DNA of 64,000 nt from Paulinella micropora (GCA_009731375.1 BJOX01000225.1:292909-356908); one strand, 5' to 3'; counted from the first letter of the stretch, positions 36,868 through 49,789 are shown. The notes: generated from the sequence alone by a model not told the origin. Translations and numbers: made by a program.

Positions 36868-37262
36868 GAAAGAGAAAGAAGCAAGAAAGAAAGAAAGAGA
36901 GAAAGAGAAAGAGAAAGAGAAAGAAAGAAAGAAAGAAAGAGAAAGAAAGAAAGAGAAAGAAAGAAAGAAAGAAAGAAAAAAAAAGAAAGAAAGAAAAAAA
37001 AAGAAAGAAAGAGAGAAACAAAGAAAGAAAGCAAGCAAGAAAGAAAGAAAGAAAGAAAGAAAGACAGAAGAGAAAAAAAAAAGAAAGAAAGCAAGAAAGC
37101 AGGAAGAAAGAAAAAAGAAAGAAAGAAAGAGAAAGAGAAAGAGAAAGAGAAAAGAAGAAAGAGAGAGAAAGAAAGAAGGAAAGAAAGCAAGAAAGAAAGA
37201 AAGCAAGAAAGAAAGCAAGAAGGCAAGAAAGAAAGAAAGAAAGAAAGAAAGAGAAAGAAAGC

Positions 37263-37294
<32 letters not shown>

Positions 37295-37352
37295 AAAAAA
37301 GAGAAAGAGAAAGAGCAAGAAAGAGAAAGAGAAAGAAACCAAACAAGCAAGC

Positions 37353-37383
<31 letters not shown>

Positions 37384-37384
37384 C

Positions 37385-37435
<51 letters not shown>

Positions 37436-37548
37436 CAGGAAGAAAGAAAAAAGAAAGAAAGAAAGAGAAAGAGAAAAGAAGAAAGAGAGAGAAAGAAAGA
37501 AGGAAAGAAAGCAAGAAAGAAAGAAAGCAAGAAAGAAAGCAAGAAGGC

Positions 37549-37580
<32 letters not shown>

Positions 37581-37590
37581 GAAAGAAAGC

Positions 37591-37622
<32 letters not shown>

Positions 37623-37686
37623 AAAAAAGAGAAAGAGAAAGAGAAAGAGCAAGAAAGAGAAAGAGAAAGAAACCAAACAAGCAAGC

Positions 37687-37717
<31 letters not shown>

Positions 37718-37718
37718 C

Positions 37719-37770
<52 letters not shown>

Positions 37771-37786
37771 GAAAGAGAGAGAAAGC

Positions 37787-37817
<31 letters not shown>

Positions 37818-38409
37818 GAAGAAAGAAAGAAAGAAAGAAAGAGAGAAAGAAAGAGAGAAAGAGAGAGAGAGAAAGAAAGAAAGAAAGAAAGAAAGAGAAA
37901 GAGAAAGAAAGCCAGCAAGCAAGCTAGAAAGAAAGAAAGCAAGAAAGAAAGAGAAAGAGAAAGAAGAAAGAAAGAAAGAAAGAAAGAAAGAGAAAGAGAA
38001 AGAAAGCAAGAAAGAAAGAGAGAGAAAGAGAAAGAGAAAGAGAAAGAAAGAAAAAAAGAAAAAAAGAGAAAGAAAGAAAGAAGGAGAAAGCAAGAAAGAA
38101 AGAAAGCAAGAAAAAAAGAAAGAAAGAAAGAAAGAAAGAGAGAAAGAAAGCAAGAAAGAAAGAAAGAAAGAAAGAAAGAGAGAAAGAAAGCAAGAAAGCA
38201 AGAAGAAAGAAAGAAAGAAAGAAAGAGAAAGAGAAAGAGAAAGAGAAAAGAAGAAAGAGAGAGAAAGAAAGAAGGAAAGAAAGCAAGAAAGAAAGAAAGC
38301 AAGAAAGAAAGAAAGAAAGCAAGAAAGAAAGAAAGAAAGAAAGAAAGAAGGAAAGAGAGAAAGAGACAAAGAAAGAAGAAAGCAAGCAAGCAAGCAAGAA
38401 AGAAAGGAA

Positions 38410-38455
38410 GAAAGGAAGAAAGAAGAGAAAAATGAGAAAAAAAGCAAGAAAGCAA

Positions 38456-38486
<31 letters not shown>

Positions 38487-38767
38487 AAGAAAGAGAAAGA
38501 GAAAGAAAAAGAAAGAAAGAAAGAAAGAAAGAGAAAGCAAGAAAGAAAGAGAAAGCAAGAAAGAAAGAAAGAAAGAAAAGAAAGAAGAGAAAAAATGAGA
38601 AAGAAAGCAAGAAAGCAAGAAGAAAGAAAGAAAGAAAGAAAGAAAAAGAAAGAGAAAGAGAAAGAAAGAAAGAAAGAAAGAAAGAAAGCAAGAAAGAAAG
38701 AGAAAGCAAGAAAGAAAGAAAGAAAGAAAGAAAGAGAAAGAGAAAGAAAGCAAAAAAGAAAAAAAGC

Positions 38768-38803
<36 letters not shown>

Positions 38804-38881
38804 GAAAGAGAAAGAAAGCAAGCAAGAAAGAAAGAAGGAAAGAAAGAAAGAGAAAGAAAAAAGAAAGAAAAAGAGAAAAAA

Positions 38882-38912
<31 letters not shown>

Positions 38913-40030
38913 AAGAAAGAAAGAGAAAGAGAAAGAAAGCCAGCAAGGAAGCAAGCAAGAAAAAAAGAAAGAAAGAAAGAGAAAGAGAAAGAAGCAAGAA
39001 AGAAAGAAAGAGAGAAAGAAAGAGAGAAAGAGAAAGAAAAAGAAAGAAAGAAAGAAAGAAAGAAGGAAAGAAAGAAGGAAAGAAGAGAAGGAAAGAAAGA
39101 AAGAAAGAAGAGAAAAAAAGAAAACGAAAGCAAGAAAGCAAGAAGAAAGAAAGAAAGAAAGAAAAAAAGAAAGAAAGCAAGAAAGCAAGAAGAAAGAAAG
39201 AAAGAAAGCAAGAAAGCAAGAAGAAAGAAAGAAAGAAAGAAAGAGAAAGAGAAAGAAAGCAAGCAAGAAAGAAAGAAGGAAAGAAAGAAAGAAAGAAAGA
39301 AAGAGAAAGAGAAAGAAAGCAAGAAAGCAAGAAAGAAAAAAGAAAGAAACAGAGAAAGAAAGAAAACAAAAAACAGAGGAAGAGAAAGAAAAAAAAAAAG
39401 AAAGAAAGAAAGAGAAAGGGAGCAAGCAAGCAAGAAAGAAAGAAAGAAAAAAAGAAAAAAAGAAAGAAAGAAGAAAGAAAGAAAGGAAGAAAGGAAGAAA
39501 GGAAGAAAGAAAGAAAAAAAGAGAAAGAGAAAGAAGGAAAGAAAGAAAGAAAGAAAGAAAGAGAAAGAGAATGAGAAAGAAAGAAAGAAAGAAAGAGAAA
39601 GAAAAAGAAGGAAGCAAGAAAGAAAGAAAGAAAGAAACAGAAAGAGAAAGGAAGCAAGAAAGAAAAAAAGAAAGAAAGAAAGAAAGAAAGCAAGAAAGAA
39701 AGAAAGAAAGCAAGCAAGAAAGAAAGAAAGAAAGAAAGAAGAGAAAAAAAGAGAAAGAAAGCAAGAAAGCAAGAAGAAAGAAAGAAAGAAAGAAAGAAAG
39801 AGAAAGAGAAAGAGAAAAGAAGAAAGAGAGAGAAAGAAGGAAAAAGAGAAAGAAAGAAGGAAAGGAAGAAAGAAAGAAAGAAAGAAAGAAAGGAAGAAAG
39901 AAGAGCAAAAAAGAGAAAGAAAGCAAGAAAGCAAGAAAGAAAGAAAGAAAGAAAGAGAAAGAGAAAGAAAGAAAGAAAGGAAGAAAGAGAAAGCAAGAAA
40001 GAAAGAGAAAGAAAGAAAGAAAGAGAAAGC

Positions 40031-40062
<32 letters not shown>

Positions 40063-40135
40063 AAAGAAAGAGAAAGAAAGCAAGCAAGCAAGAAAGAAAG
40101 AAAAAAAGAAAGAAAGAAAGCAAGAAAGTAAGTAA

Positions 40136-40171
<36 letters not shown>

Positions 40172-40201
40172 GAGAAAGAAAGAGAAAGCAAGCAAGCAAG
40201 C

Positions 40202-40237
<36 letters not shown>

Positions 40238-40290
40238 GAAAGAGAAAGAAAGCAAGAAAGGAAGAAAGAAAGAAAGAAAGAAAGAGAGAA

Positions 40291-40321
<31 letters not shown>

Positions 40322-40973
40322 AAGAAAGAAAGAAAGAGAAAGAGAAAGAAAGAAAGAAAGAAAGAGAAAGCAAGAAAGAAAAAGAAAGCAAGAAAGAAGG
40401 AGAAAGCAAGAAAGAAAGAAAGAAAGAAAGAAAGAGAATGAGAAAGAAAACAAGCAAGAAAGAAAGAAAGAAAGAGAGAAAGAAAGAAAGCAAGCAAGCA
40501 AGCAAGCAAGAAAAAAAGAAAGAAAGAAAGAAAGAAAGAAAACGAAAGCAAGAAAGCGAGAAGAAAGAAAAAAAGAAAGAAAGAAAGAAAGAAAGAGAAA
40601 GAGAAAGAGAAAGAAAGAAAGAAAGAAAGAAAGAGAAAACAAGAAAGAAAGAAAGAACGAAAGAGAAAGAGAAAGCAAGCAAGCAAGAAAGAAAAAAAGA
40701 AAGAAAGAAAGAAAGACAGAAAGCAAGCAAGCAAGAAAGCAAGAAAGAAAGAAAGAAAGAAGAGAGAAAAAAAAACAGAAAGCAAGAAAGCAAGAAGAAA
40801 GAAAGAAAGAAAGAAAGAGAAAGAGAAAGACAAAGAGAAAGAAAGAAAGAAAGAAAGAAGGAGAAAACAAGAAAGAAAGAGAAAGAGAAAGAGAAAGAAA
40901 GCAAGCAAGAGAAAAAAAGAAAGAAAGAAAAAAAGAAAGAAAGCAAGAAAGCAAGAAAGAAAGAAAGAAAGAA

Positions 40974-41004
<31 letters not shown>

Positions 41005-41767
41005 AAGAAAGAAAGAAAAAGAAAGAGAAAGAGAAAGAAAGAAAGAAAGAAAGAAAGAGAAAGCAAGAAAGAAGGAGAAAGCAAGAAAGAAAGAAAGAAA
41101 GAAAGAGAAAGAGAAAGAAAGCAAGCAAGAAAGAAAAAAAGAAAGAAAGAAAGAAACAGAGAAAGAAAGAAAGAAAGCAAGCAAGCAAAAAAGAAAGAAA
41201 GAAAGAAAGAAAGAAAGAAGAGAAAAAAAGAAAACGAAAGCAAGAAAGCGAGAAGAAAGAAAGAAAGAAAGAAAAAAAGAGAAAGAGAAAGAAAAAGAAA
41301 GAAAGAAAGAAAGAAAGAAAACAAGAAAGAAAGAAAGAAAGAAAGAGAAAGAGAAAGAAAGCAAGCAAGAAAGAAAAAAAGAAAGAAAGAAAGAAAGACA
41401 GAAAGCAAGCAAGCAAGCAAGAAAGAAAGAAAGAAAGAAAGAAAGAAGAGAGAAAAAGAGAAAGAAAGCAAGAAAGAAAGAAGAAAGAAAGAAAAAAAGA
41501 AAGAGAAAGAGAAAGAGAAAGAGAAAGAGAAGAGAGAAAGAAAGAAAGAAAGAAAGAAGGAGAAAGCAAGAAAGAAAGAAAGAAAGAAAGAAAGAGAAAG
41601 AGAAAGAAAGCAAGCAAGCAAGAAAAAAAGAAAGAAAGAAAGAAAGAGAGAAAGAAAGAAAGCAAGCAAGAAAGCAAGAAAGAATGAAAGAATGAAAGAA
41701 AGAAAGAAGAGAAAAAAAGAGAAAGAAAGCAAGAAAAAAAGAAAGAAAGAAAGAAAGAAAGAGAAAG

Positions 41768-41798
<31 letters not shown>

Positions 41799-42163
41799 GA
41801 AAGCAAGAAAGAAGGAGAAAACAAGAAAGAAAGAAAGAACGAAAGAGAAAGAGAAAGAAAGCAAGCAAGAAAGAAAAAAAGAAAGAAAGAAAGAAAGACA
41901 GAAAGCAAGCAAGCAAGAAAGCAAGAAAGAAAGAAAGAAAGAAGAGAGAAAAAAAAACAGAAAGCAAGAAAGCAAGAAGAAAGAAAGAAAGAAAGAAAGA
42001 AAGAGAAAGAGAAAGAGAAAGAAAGAAAGCAAGAAAGAAAGAAAGAAGGAGAAAACAAGAAAGAAAGAGAAAGAGAAAGAGAAAGAGAAAGAAAGCAAGC
42101 AAGAGAAAAAAAGAAAGAAAGAAAAAAAGAAAGAAAGCAAGAAAGCAAGAAAGAAAGAAAGAA

Positions 42164-42194
<31 letters not shown>

Positions 42195-42941
42195 AAGAAA
42201 GAAAGAAAAAGAAAGAGAAAGAGAAAGAGAAAGAAAGAAAGAAAGAAAGAAAAAGAAAGCAAGAAAGAAGGAGAAAGCAAGAAAGAAAGAAAGAAAGAAA
42301 GAGAAAGAGAAAGAAAGCAAGCAAGAAAGAAAAAAAGAAAGAAAGAAAGAAAGAAACAGAGAAAGAAAGAAAGAAAGCAAGCAAGCAAAAAAGAAAGAAA
42401 GAAAGAAAGAAAGAAAGAAGAGAAAAAAAGAAAACGAAAGCAAGAAAGCGAGAAGAAAGAAAGAAAGAAAGAAAAAAAGAGAAAGAGAAAGAAAAAGAAA
42501 GAAAGAAAGAAAGAAAGAGAAAGCAAGAAAGAAGGAGAAAACAAGAAAGAAAGAAAGAAAGAAAGAGAAAGAGAAAGAAAGCAAGCAAGAAAGAAAAAAA
42601 GAAAGAAAGAAAGACAGAAAGCAAGCAAGCAAGAAAGAAAGAAAGAAAGAAAGAAGAGAGAAAAAGAGAAAGAAAGAAGAAAGAAAGAAAAAAAGAAAGA
42701 GAAAGAGAAAGAGAAAGAGAAAGAAAGAGAGAAAGAAAGAAAGAAAGAAAGAAGGAGAAAGCAAGAAAGAAAGAAAGAAAGAAAGAAAGAGAAAGAGAAA
42801 GAAAGCAAGCAAGCAAGAAAAAAAGAAAGAAAGAAAGAAAGAGAGAAAGAAAGAAAGCAAGCAAGAAAGCAAGAAAGAATGAAAGAATGAAAGAAAGAAA
42901 GAAGAGAAAAAAAGAGAAAGAAAGCAAGAAAGAAAGCAAGC

Positions 42942-42977
<36 letters not shown>

Positions 42978-43264
42978 GAAAGAGAAAGAGAAAGAAAGAA
43001 AGAAAGAGAAAGCAAGAAAGAAAGAAAGAAAGAGAAAGAGAAAGAAAGCAAGCAAGCAAGAAAAAAAGAAAGAAAGAAAGAGAGAAAGAAAGAAAGAAAG
43101 AAGAGAAAAAAAGAGAAAGAAAGCAAGAAAGAAAGCAAGAAAGAAAGCAAGAAAGAAAGCAAGAAAGAAAGAGAAAAAACGAGAAAGAAAGCAAGAAAGA
43201 AAGCAAGCGAGAAAGAAAGAAAGAAAGAAAGAAAAAGAAAGAGAAAGAGAAAGAGAAAGAAAGC

Positions 43265-43296
<32 letters not shown>

Positions 43297-43517
43297 GAAA
43301 GAGAAAGAAAGAAAGCAAGCAAGCAAGCAAGAAAGAAAGAAAGAAAGAAAGAAAAGAAAGAAAGAGAAAGAAAGCAAGCAAGCAAGAAAGAAAGAAAGAA
43401 AGAAAGAAAGAGAAAGAGAAAGAAAGCAAGAAAGGAAGAAAGAAAGAAAGAAAGAGAAAAAGAGAAAGAGAAAGAAAGAAAGAAAGAGAAAGAGAAAGAA
43501 AGAAAGAAGGAGAAAGC

Positions 43518-43549
<32 letters not shown>

Positions 43550-44046
43550 GAAAGAGAAAGAAAGCAAGCAAGAAAGAAAAAAAGAAAGAAAGAAAGAAAG
43601 AGAGAAAGAAAGAAAGAACGCAGGCAAGCGAGAAAAAAAGAGAAAGAAAGCTAGAAAGAAAGCAAGCAAGAAAGAAAGAAAGAAAGAAAGAAAAAGAAAG
43701 AGAAAGAGAAAGAAAGAAAGAAAGAAAGAGAAAGCAAGAAAGAAAGAGAAAAGCAAGAAAGAAAAAAAGAAAGAAAGAAAGAAAGACAGAAAGCAAGCAA
43801 GCAAGAAAGCAAGAAAGAAAGAAAGAAAGAAGAGAGAAAAAAAAAACAGAAAGCAAGAAAGCAAGAAGAAAGAAAGAAAGAAAGAAAGAAAGAGAAAGAG
43901 AAAGAGAAAGAAAGAAAGAAAGAAAGAAGGAGAAAACAATAAAGAAAGAGAAAGAGAAAGAGAAAGAGAAAGAGAAAGAAAGCAAGCAAGAGAAAAAAAG
44001 AAAGAAAGAAAGAAAGAAAGCAAGAAAGCAAGAAAGAAAGAAAGAA

Positions 44047-44077
<31 letters not shown>

Positions 44078-44273
44078 AAGAAAGAAAGAAAGAAAAAGAA
44101 AGAGAAAGAGAAAGAGAAAGAAAGAAAGAAAGAAAGAAAGAGAAAGCAAGAAAGAAGGAGAAAGCAAGAAAGAAAGAAAGAAAGAAAGAGGAAGAGAAAG
44201 AAAGCAAGCAAGAAAGAAAAAAAGAAAGAAAGAAAGAAAGAAAGAGAGAAAGAAAGAAAGAAAGCAAGCAAGC

Positions 44274-44309
<36 letters not shown>

Positions 44310-44532
44310 AGAGAAAAAAAGAAAACGAAAGCAAGAAAGCGAGAAGAAAGAAAGAAAGAAAGAAAGAAAAAAGAGAAAGAAAAAGAAAAAGAAAGAAAGA
44401 ACGAAAGAAAGAGAAAGCAAGAAAGAAGGAGAAAACAAGAAAGAAAGAAAGAAAGAAAGAGAAAGAGAAAGAAAGCAAGCAAGAAAGAAAAAAAGAAAGA
44501 AAGAAAGAAAGACAGAAAGCAAGCAAGCAAGC

Positions 44533-44568
<36 letters not shown>

Positions 44569-44905
44569 AGAGAGAAAAAGAGAAAGAAAGCAAGAAAGAA
44601 AGAAGAAAGAAAGAAAGAAAGAAAGAGAAAGAGAAAGAGAAAGAAAGAGAGAAAGAAAGAAAGAAATAAAGAAAGAAGGAGAAAACAAGAAAGAAAGAAA
44701 GAAAGAAAGAGAAAGAGAAAGAAAGCAAGCAAGCAAGAAAAAAAGAAAGAAAGAAAGAAAGAGAGAAAGAAAGAAAGAAAGCAAGCAAGAAAGCAAGAAA
44801 GAATGAAAGAATGAAAGAAAGAAAGAAGAGAAAAAAAGAGAAAGAAAGCAAGAAAGAAAGCAAGCAAGAAAGAAAGAAAGAAAGAAAGAAAGAGAAAGAG
44901 AAAGC

Positions 44906-44941
<36 letters not shown>

Positions 44942-45033
44942 GAAAGAGAAAGAGAAAGAAAGAAAGAAAGAAAGAGAAAGCAAGAAAGAAAGAAAGAAAG
45001 AGAAAGAGAAAGAAAGCAAGCAAGCAAGAAAAA

Positions 45034-45072
<39 letters not shown>

Positions 45073-45196
45073 CAAGCAAGAAAGCAAGAAAGAATGAAAG
45101 AATGAAAGAAAGAAAGAAGAGAAAAAAAGAGAAAGAAAGCAAGAAAGAAAGCAAGCAAGAAAGAAAGAAAGAAAGAAAGAAAGAAAAAGAGAAAGC

Positions 45197-45232
<36 letters not shown>

Positions 45233-45785
45233 GAAAGAGAAAGAGAAAGAAAGAAAGAAAGAAAGAGAAAGCAAGAAAGAAAGAAAGAAAGAGAAAGAGA
45301 AAGAAAGCAAGCAAGCAAGAAAAAAAGAAAGAAAGAAAGAAAGAAAGAGAGAAAGAAAGAAAGAAACCAAGCAAGAAAGCAAGAAAGAATGAAAGAAAGA
45401 AAGAAAGAAAGAAAGAGAAAGCAAGAAAGAAGGAGAAAACAAGAAAGAAAGAAAGAACGAAAGAGAAAGAGAAAGAAAGCAAGCAAGAAAGAAAAAAAGA
45501 AAGAAAGAAAGAAAGACAGAAAGCAAGCAAGCAAGAAAGCAAGAAAGAAAGAAAGAAAGAAGAGAGAAAAAAAAACAAAAAGCAAGAAAGCAAGAAGAAA
45601 GAAAGAAAGAAAGAAAGAGAAAGAGAAAGAGAAAGAGAAAGAAAGAAAGAAAGAAGGAGAAAACAAGAAAGAAAGAGAAAGAGAAAGAGAAAGAGAAAGA
45701 AAGCAAGCAAGAGAAAAAAAGAAAGAAAGAAAGAAAGAAAGCAAGAAAGCAAGAAAGAAAGAAAGAAAGAAAGAAAGAGAGAAAG

Positions 45786-45816
<31 letters not shown>

Positions 45817-46004
45817 AAAAGAAAGAGAAAGAGAAAGAGAAAGAAAGAAAGAAAGAAAGAAAGAGAAAGCAAGAAAGAAGGAGAAAGCAAGAAAGAAAAA
45901 AAGAAAGAAAGAGAAAGAGAAAGAAAGCAAGCAAGAAAGAAAAAAAGAAAGCAAGAAAGAAAGAAAGAGAGAAAGAAAGAAAGAAAGAAAGAAAAAAGAG
46001 AAAG

Positions 46005-46035
<31 letters not shown>

Positions 46036-46154
46036 GAAAGCAAGAAAGAAGGAGAAAACAAGAAAGAAAGAAAGAAAGAAAGAGAAAGAGAAAGAAAGCA
46101 AGCAAGAAAAAAAAAAGAAAGAAAGAAAGAAAGACAGAAAGCAAGCAAGCAAGC

Positions 46155-46194
<40 letters not shown>

Positions 46195-46495
46195 AGAGAG
46201 AAAAAGAGAAAGAAAGCAAGAAAGAAAGAAGAAAGAAAGAAAGAAAGAAAGAGAAAGAGAAAGAGAAAGAAAGAGAGAAAGAAAGAAAGAAATAAAGAAA
46301 GAAGGAGAAAACAAGAAAGAAAGAAAGAAAGAAAGAAAGAGAAAGAGAAAGAAAGCAAGCAAGCAAGAAAAAAAGAAAGAAAGAAAGAAAGAGAGAAAGA
46401 AAGAAAGAAAGCAAGCAAGAAAGCAAGAAAGAATGAAAGAATGAAAGAAAGAAAGAAGAGAAAAAAAGAGAAAGAAAGCAAGAAAGAAAGCAAGC

Positions 46496-46527
<32 letters not shown>

Positions 46528-47000
46528 GAAAGAGAAAGAGAAAGAGAAAGAAAGAAAGAAAGAAAGAGAAAGCAAGAAAGAAAGAAAGAAAGAGAAAGAG
46601 AAAGAAAGCAAGCAAGCAAGAAAAAAAGAAAGAAAGAAAGAAAGAAAGAGAGAAAGAAAGAAAGAAACCAAGCAAGAAAGCAAGAAAGAATGAAAGAAAG
46701 AAAGAAAGAAAGAAAGAAGAGAAAAAAAGAGAAAGAAAGCAAGAAAGAAAGCAAGAAAGAAAGCAAGAAAGAAAGCAAGAAAGAAAGAGAAAAAACGAGA
46801 AAGAAAGCAAGAAAGAAAGCAATAAAGAAAGAAAGAAAGAAAGAAAGAAAGAAAAAGAAAGAGAAAGAGAAAGAGAAAGAAAGCAAGAAAGAAAGAAAGA
46901 AAGAAAAAAAGAAAGAGAAAGAGAAAGAAAGAAAGCAAGCAAGCAAGCAAGAAAGAAAGAAAGAAAGAAAGAAAAGAAAGAAGGAGAAAGAAAGCAAGCA
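38410..47000 (+). repeat. Distal GAAA sub-array with 1.2-1.9 kb higher-order repeat
   Basis: AACAGAAAGCAAGAAAGCAAG, preceded by an A-run, occurs at about 40785, 41957 and 43846, with an AACAAAAAGCAAG variant near 45576. GAATGAAAGAATGAAAG occurs at about 41683, 42877, 44803, 45092 and 46432. Intervals are about 1.2, 1.9 and 1.7 kb. These landmarks are not seen in arrays 1 and 2, so this sub-array amplified separately. Confidence 0.75.
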
Positions 47001-47007
47001 AGCAAGC

Positions 47008-47039
<32 letters not shown>

Positions 47040-47517
47040 GAAAGAGAAAGAAAGCAAGAAAGGAAGAAAGAAAGAAAGAAAGAAAGAAAGAGAAAAAGAG
47101 AAAGAGAAAGAAAGAAAGAAAGAGAAAGAGAAAGAGAAAGAGAAAGAAAGAAAGAAAGAAAGCAAGAAAGAAAGAGAAAGCAAGAAAGAAGGAGAAAGCA
47201 AGACAGAAAGAAAGAAAGAAAGAAAGAGAAAGAGAAAGAAGGCAAGCAAGAAAGAAAAAAAGAAAGAAAGAAAGAAAGAGAGAAAGAAAGAAAGAACGCA
47301 GGCAAGCGAGAAAAAAAGAGAAAGAAAGCTAGAAAGAAAGCAAGAAAGAAAGAAAGAAAGAAAGAAAGAAAAAGAAAGAGAAAGAGAAAGAAAGAAAGAG
47401 AAAGAAAGAAAGAAAGAGAAAGCAAGAAAGAAAGAAAGAAAGAAAGAAAGAGAAAGAGAAAGAGAAAGAAAGAAAGAAAGAAAGAAAGAGAAAGAGAAAG
47501 AAAGAAAGCAAGCAAGC

Positions 47518-47553
<36 letters not shown>

Positions 47554-47622
47554 GAAAGCAAGCAAGAAAGATAAGAAGAAAGAAAGAAAAGAAAGAAAGA
47601 GAAAGAAAGCAAGCAAGCAAGC

Positions 47623-47654
<32 letters not shown>

Positions 47655-47927
47655 GAAAGAGAAAGAAAGCAAGAAAGGAAGAAAGAAAGAAAGAAAGAAA
47701 GAGAGAAAGAAAGCAAGAAAGAAAAAAGAAAGAAAGAGAGAAAGAAAGAAAGAAAGAGAGAAAGAGAAAGAAAGAAAGAAAGAGAAGGCAAGAAAGAAGG
47801 AGAAAGCAAGAAAGAAAGAAAGAAAGAAAGAAAGAGAAAGAGAAAGAAAGAAAGCAAGAAAGAAAAAAAGAAAGAAAGAAAGAAAGAGAGAAAGAAAGAA
47901 AGAAAGCAGGCAAGCAAGAAAGAAAGG

Positions 47928-47961
<34 letters not shown>

Positions 47962-48228
47962 AAGAGAAAGAAAGAAAGAAAGAAAGAGAAAGCAAGAAAG
48001 AAGGAGAAAACAAGAAAGAAAGAAAGAAAGAAAAAGAAAGAGAAAGAAAGCAAGCAAGAAAGAAAAAAAGAAAGAAAGAAGGAAAGACAGAAAGCAAGCA
48101 AGAAAGAAAGAAATAAAGAAAGAAAGAAAGTAAGAAAGAAAGAAGAGAGAAAAAGAGAAAGAAAGCAAGAAAGCAAGAAGAAAGAAAGAAAGAAAGAAAG
48201 AAAGAGAAAGAGAAAGAGAAAGAAAGAG

Positions 48229-48259
<31 letters not shown>

Positions 48260-48965
48260 AGGAGTAAACAAGAAAGAAAGAAAGAAAGAAAGAAAGAGAA
48301 AGAGAAAGAAAGCAAGCAAGCAAGAAAAAAAGAAAGAAAGAAAGAAAGAAAGCAAGGAAGAAAGCAAGAAAGAAAGAAAGAAAGAAAGAAAGAGAGAAAG
48401 AGAAAAAGAAAGAAAGAAAGAAAGAAAGAGAAAGAGAAAGAGAAAGAAAGAAAGAAAGAAAGAAAGAGAAAGCAAGAAAGAAGGAGAAAGCAAGAAAGAA
48501 AGAGAAAGAGAAAGTAAGCAAGCAAGAAAGAAAAAAAGAAAGAAAGAAAGAAAGAGAGAAAGAGAGAAAGAAAGAAAGCAAGCAAGAAAGAAAGAAAGAA
48601 AAGAAAGAAAGAAAGAAGAGAAAAAAAGAAAACGAAAGCAAGAAAGCGAGAAGAAAGAAAGAAAGAAAGAAAGAAAGAGAAAGAGAAAGAGAAAGAAAGA
48701 AAGAAAGAAAGAGAAAGCAAGAAAGAAGGAGAAAACAAGAAAGAAAGAAAGAAAGAAAGAGAAAGAAAGCAAGCAAGAAAGAAAAAAAGAAAGAAAGAAA
48801 GACAGAAAGCAAGCAAGCAAGCAAGAAAGAAAGAAAGAAAGAAAGAAAGAGAAAGAGAAAGAGAAAGAGAAAGAAAGAGAGAAAGAAAGAAAGAAAGAAA
48901 GAAAGAAGGAGAAAACAAGAAAGAAAGAAAGAAAGAAAGAAAGAGAAAGAGAAAGAAAGCAAGCA

Positions 48966-48968
<3 letters not shown>

Positions 48969-49035
<67 letters not shown>
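48969..49035 (+). other. 67 bp poly-A homopolymer abutting a gap
   Basis: An uninterrupted run of A starts after AAGCAAGC and ends at a 10-N gap. Nothing similar occurs elsewhere in the arrays, where A-runs rarely exceed 12. A contig-end sequencing artefact is the simplest reading; a retroposon tail is the alternative. Confidence 0.9.
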
Positions 49036-49045
49036 NNNNNNNNNN
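49036..49045. other. Assembly gap (10 N)
   Basis: Ten N following the poly-A run. The sequence resumes with AACGCAAGAAAGC in the distal GAAA sub-array. Confidence 0.98.
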
Positions 49046-49213
49046 AACGCAAGAAAGCAAGAAAGAATGAAAGAAAGAAAGAAAGAAAGAAGAGAAAAAA
49101 AGAGAAAGAAAGCAAGAAAGAAAGCAAGAAAGAATGAAAGAAAGAAAGAAAAAGAAAGAGAAAGAGAAAGAGAAAGAAAGAAAGAAAGAGAAAGCAAGAA
49201 AGAAAGAGAAAGC

Positions 49214-49245
<32 letters not shown>

Positions 49246-49415
49246 GAAAGAGAAAGAGAAAGAAAGCAAGAAAGAAAGAAAGAAAGAAAGAAAGAGAAAG
49301 AGAAAGAAAGAAAGCAAGCAAGCAAGCAAGAAAGAAAGAAAGAAAGCAAGAAAGAAAGAAAGAAAGAGAAAGAAAGCAAGCAAGAAAGAGAAGAAAGAAA
49401 AAAAGAAAGAAAGAA

Positions 49416-49439
<24 letters not shown>

Positions 49440-49446
<7 letters not shown>

Positions 49447-49463
49447 AAGAAAGAAAGAAAGGA

Positions 49464-49500
<37 letters not shown>

Positions 49501-49511
49501 GAGAGAGAGAG

Positions 49512-49542
<31 letters not shown>

Positions 49543-49550
49543 GAAAAAAA

Positions 49551-49591
<41 letters not shown>

Positions 49592-49602
49592 AGGAAGAAA
49601 GA
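49440..49602 (+). repeat. Right edge of GAAA array 3 with GA patch
   Basis: The array turns into GAGAGAG with GGGAGAG interruptions (about 49465-49510), returns briefly to GAAA and stops at GAATGCACAT. The abrupt change to a C-type element differs from the GATA cassette that follows arrays 1 and 2. Confidence 0.8.
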
Positions 49603-49650
49603 ATGCACATAATGCAGAAGCGCAGAGGCGTGGTATGCTATTGTTTGTAT
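49603..49650. repeat. C element, diverged copy
   Basis: TGCACATAATGCAGAAGCGC through GGCGTGGTATGCTATTGTTT, then GATA. It aligns with 49881-49946 and, over its first half, with 51177-51213. Confidence 0.8.
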
Positions 49651-49673
49651 AGATAGATAGATAGATAGATAGT

Positions 49674-49704
<31 letters not shown>

Positions 49705-49742
49705 AGAGATAAAGAGATAGATAGATAGATAGATAGATAAAG

Positions 49743-49789
<47 letters not shown>

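Larger units (their letters stand above)
23286..49602 (+). repeat. GAAA array 3 (26.3 kb purine tract)
   Basis: The longest array. It can be divided into a left part resembling array 2 (to about 30.6 kb), a ~0.88 kb higher-order repeat block (about 30.6-32.5 kb), an inverted CTTT block (33373-34283), and a right part (about 38.4-49.6 kb) with its own markers GAATGAAAGAATGAAAG and AAAACGAAAGC. It ends in the C element at 49603 rather than in another cassette, so it is the right boundary of the macrosatellite. Stop-free minus-strand frames exceed 6500 codons and are not genes. Confidence 0.95.

Noticed and set aside
29735-49321. Minus-strand frame of 6528 codons resembling a giant membrane protein
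   Set aside because: Pure repeat translation that crosses an assembly gap and the poly-A run (read as poly-Phe) and changes composition at the CTTT block.
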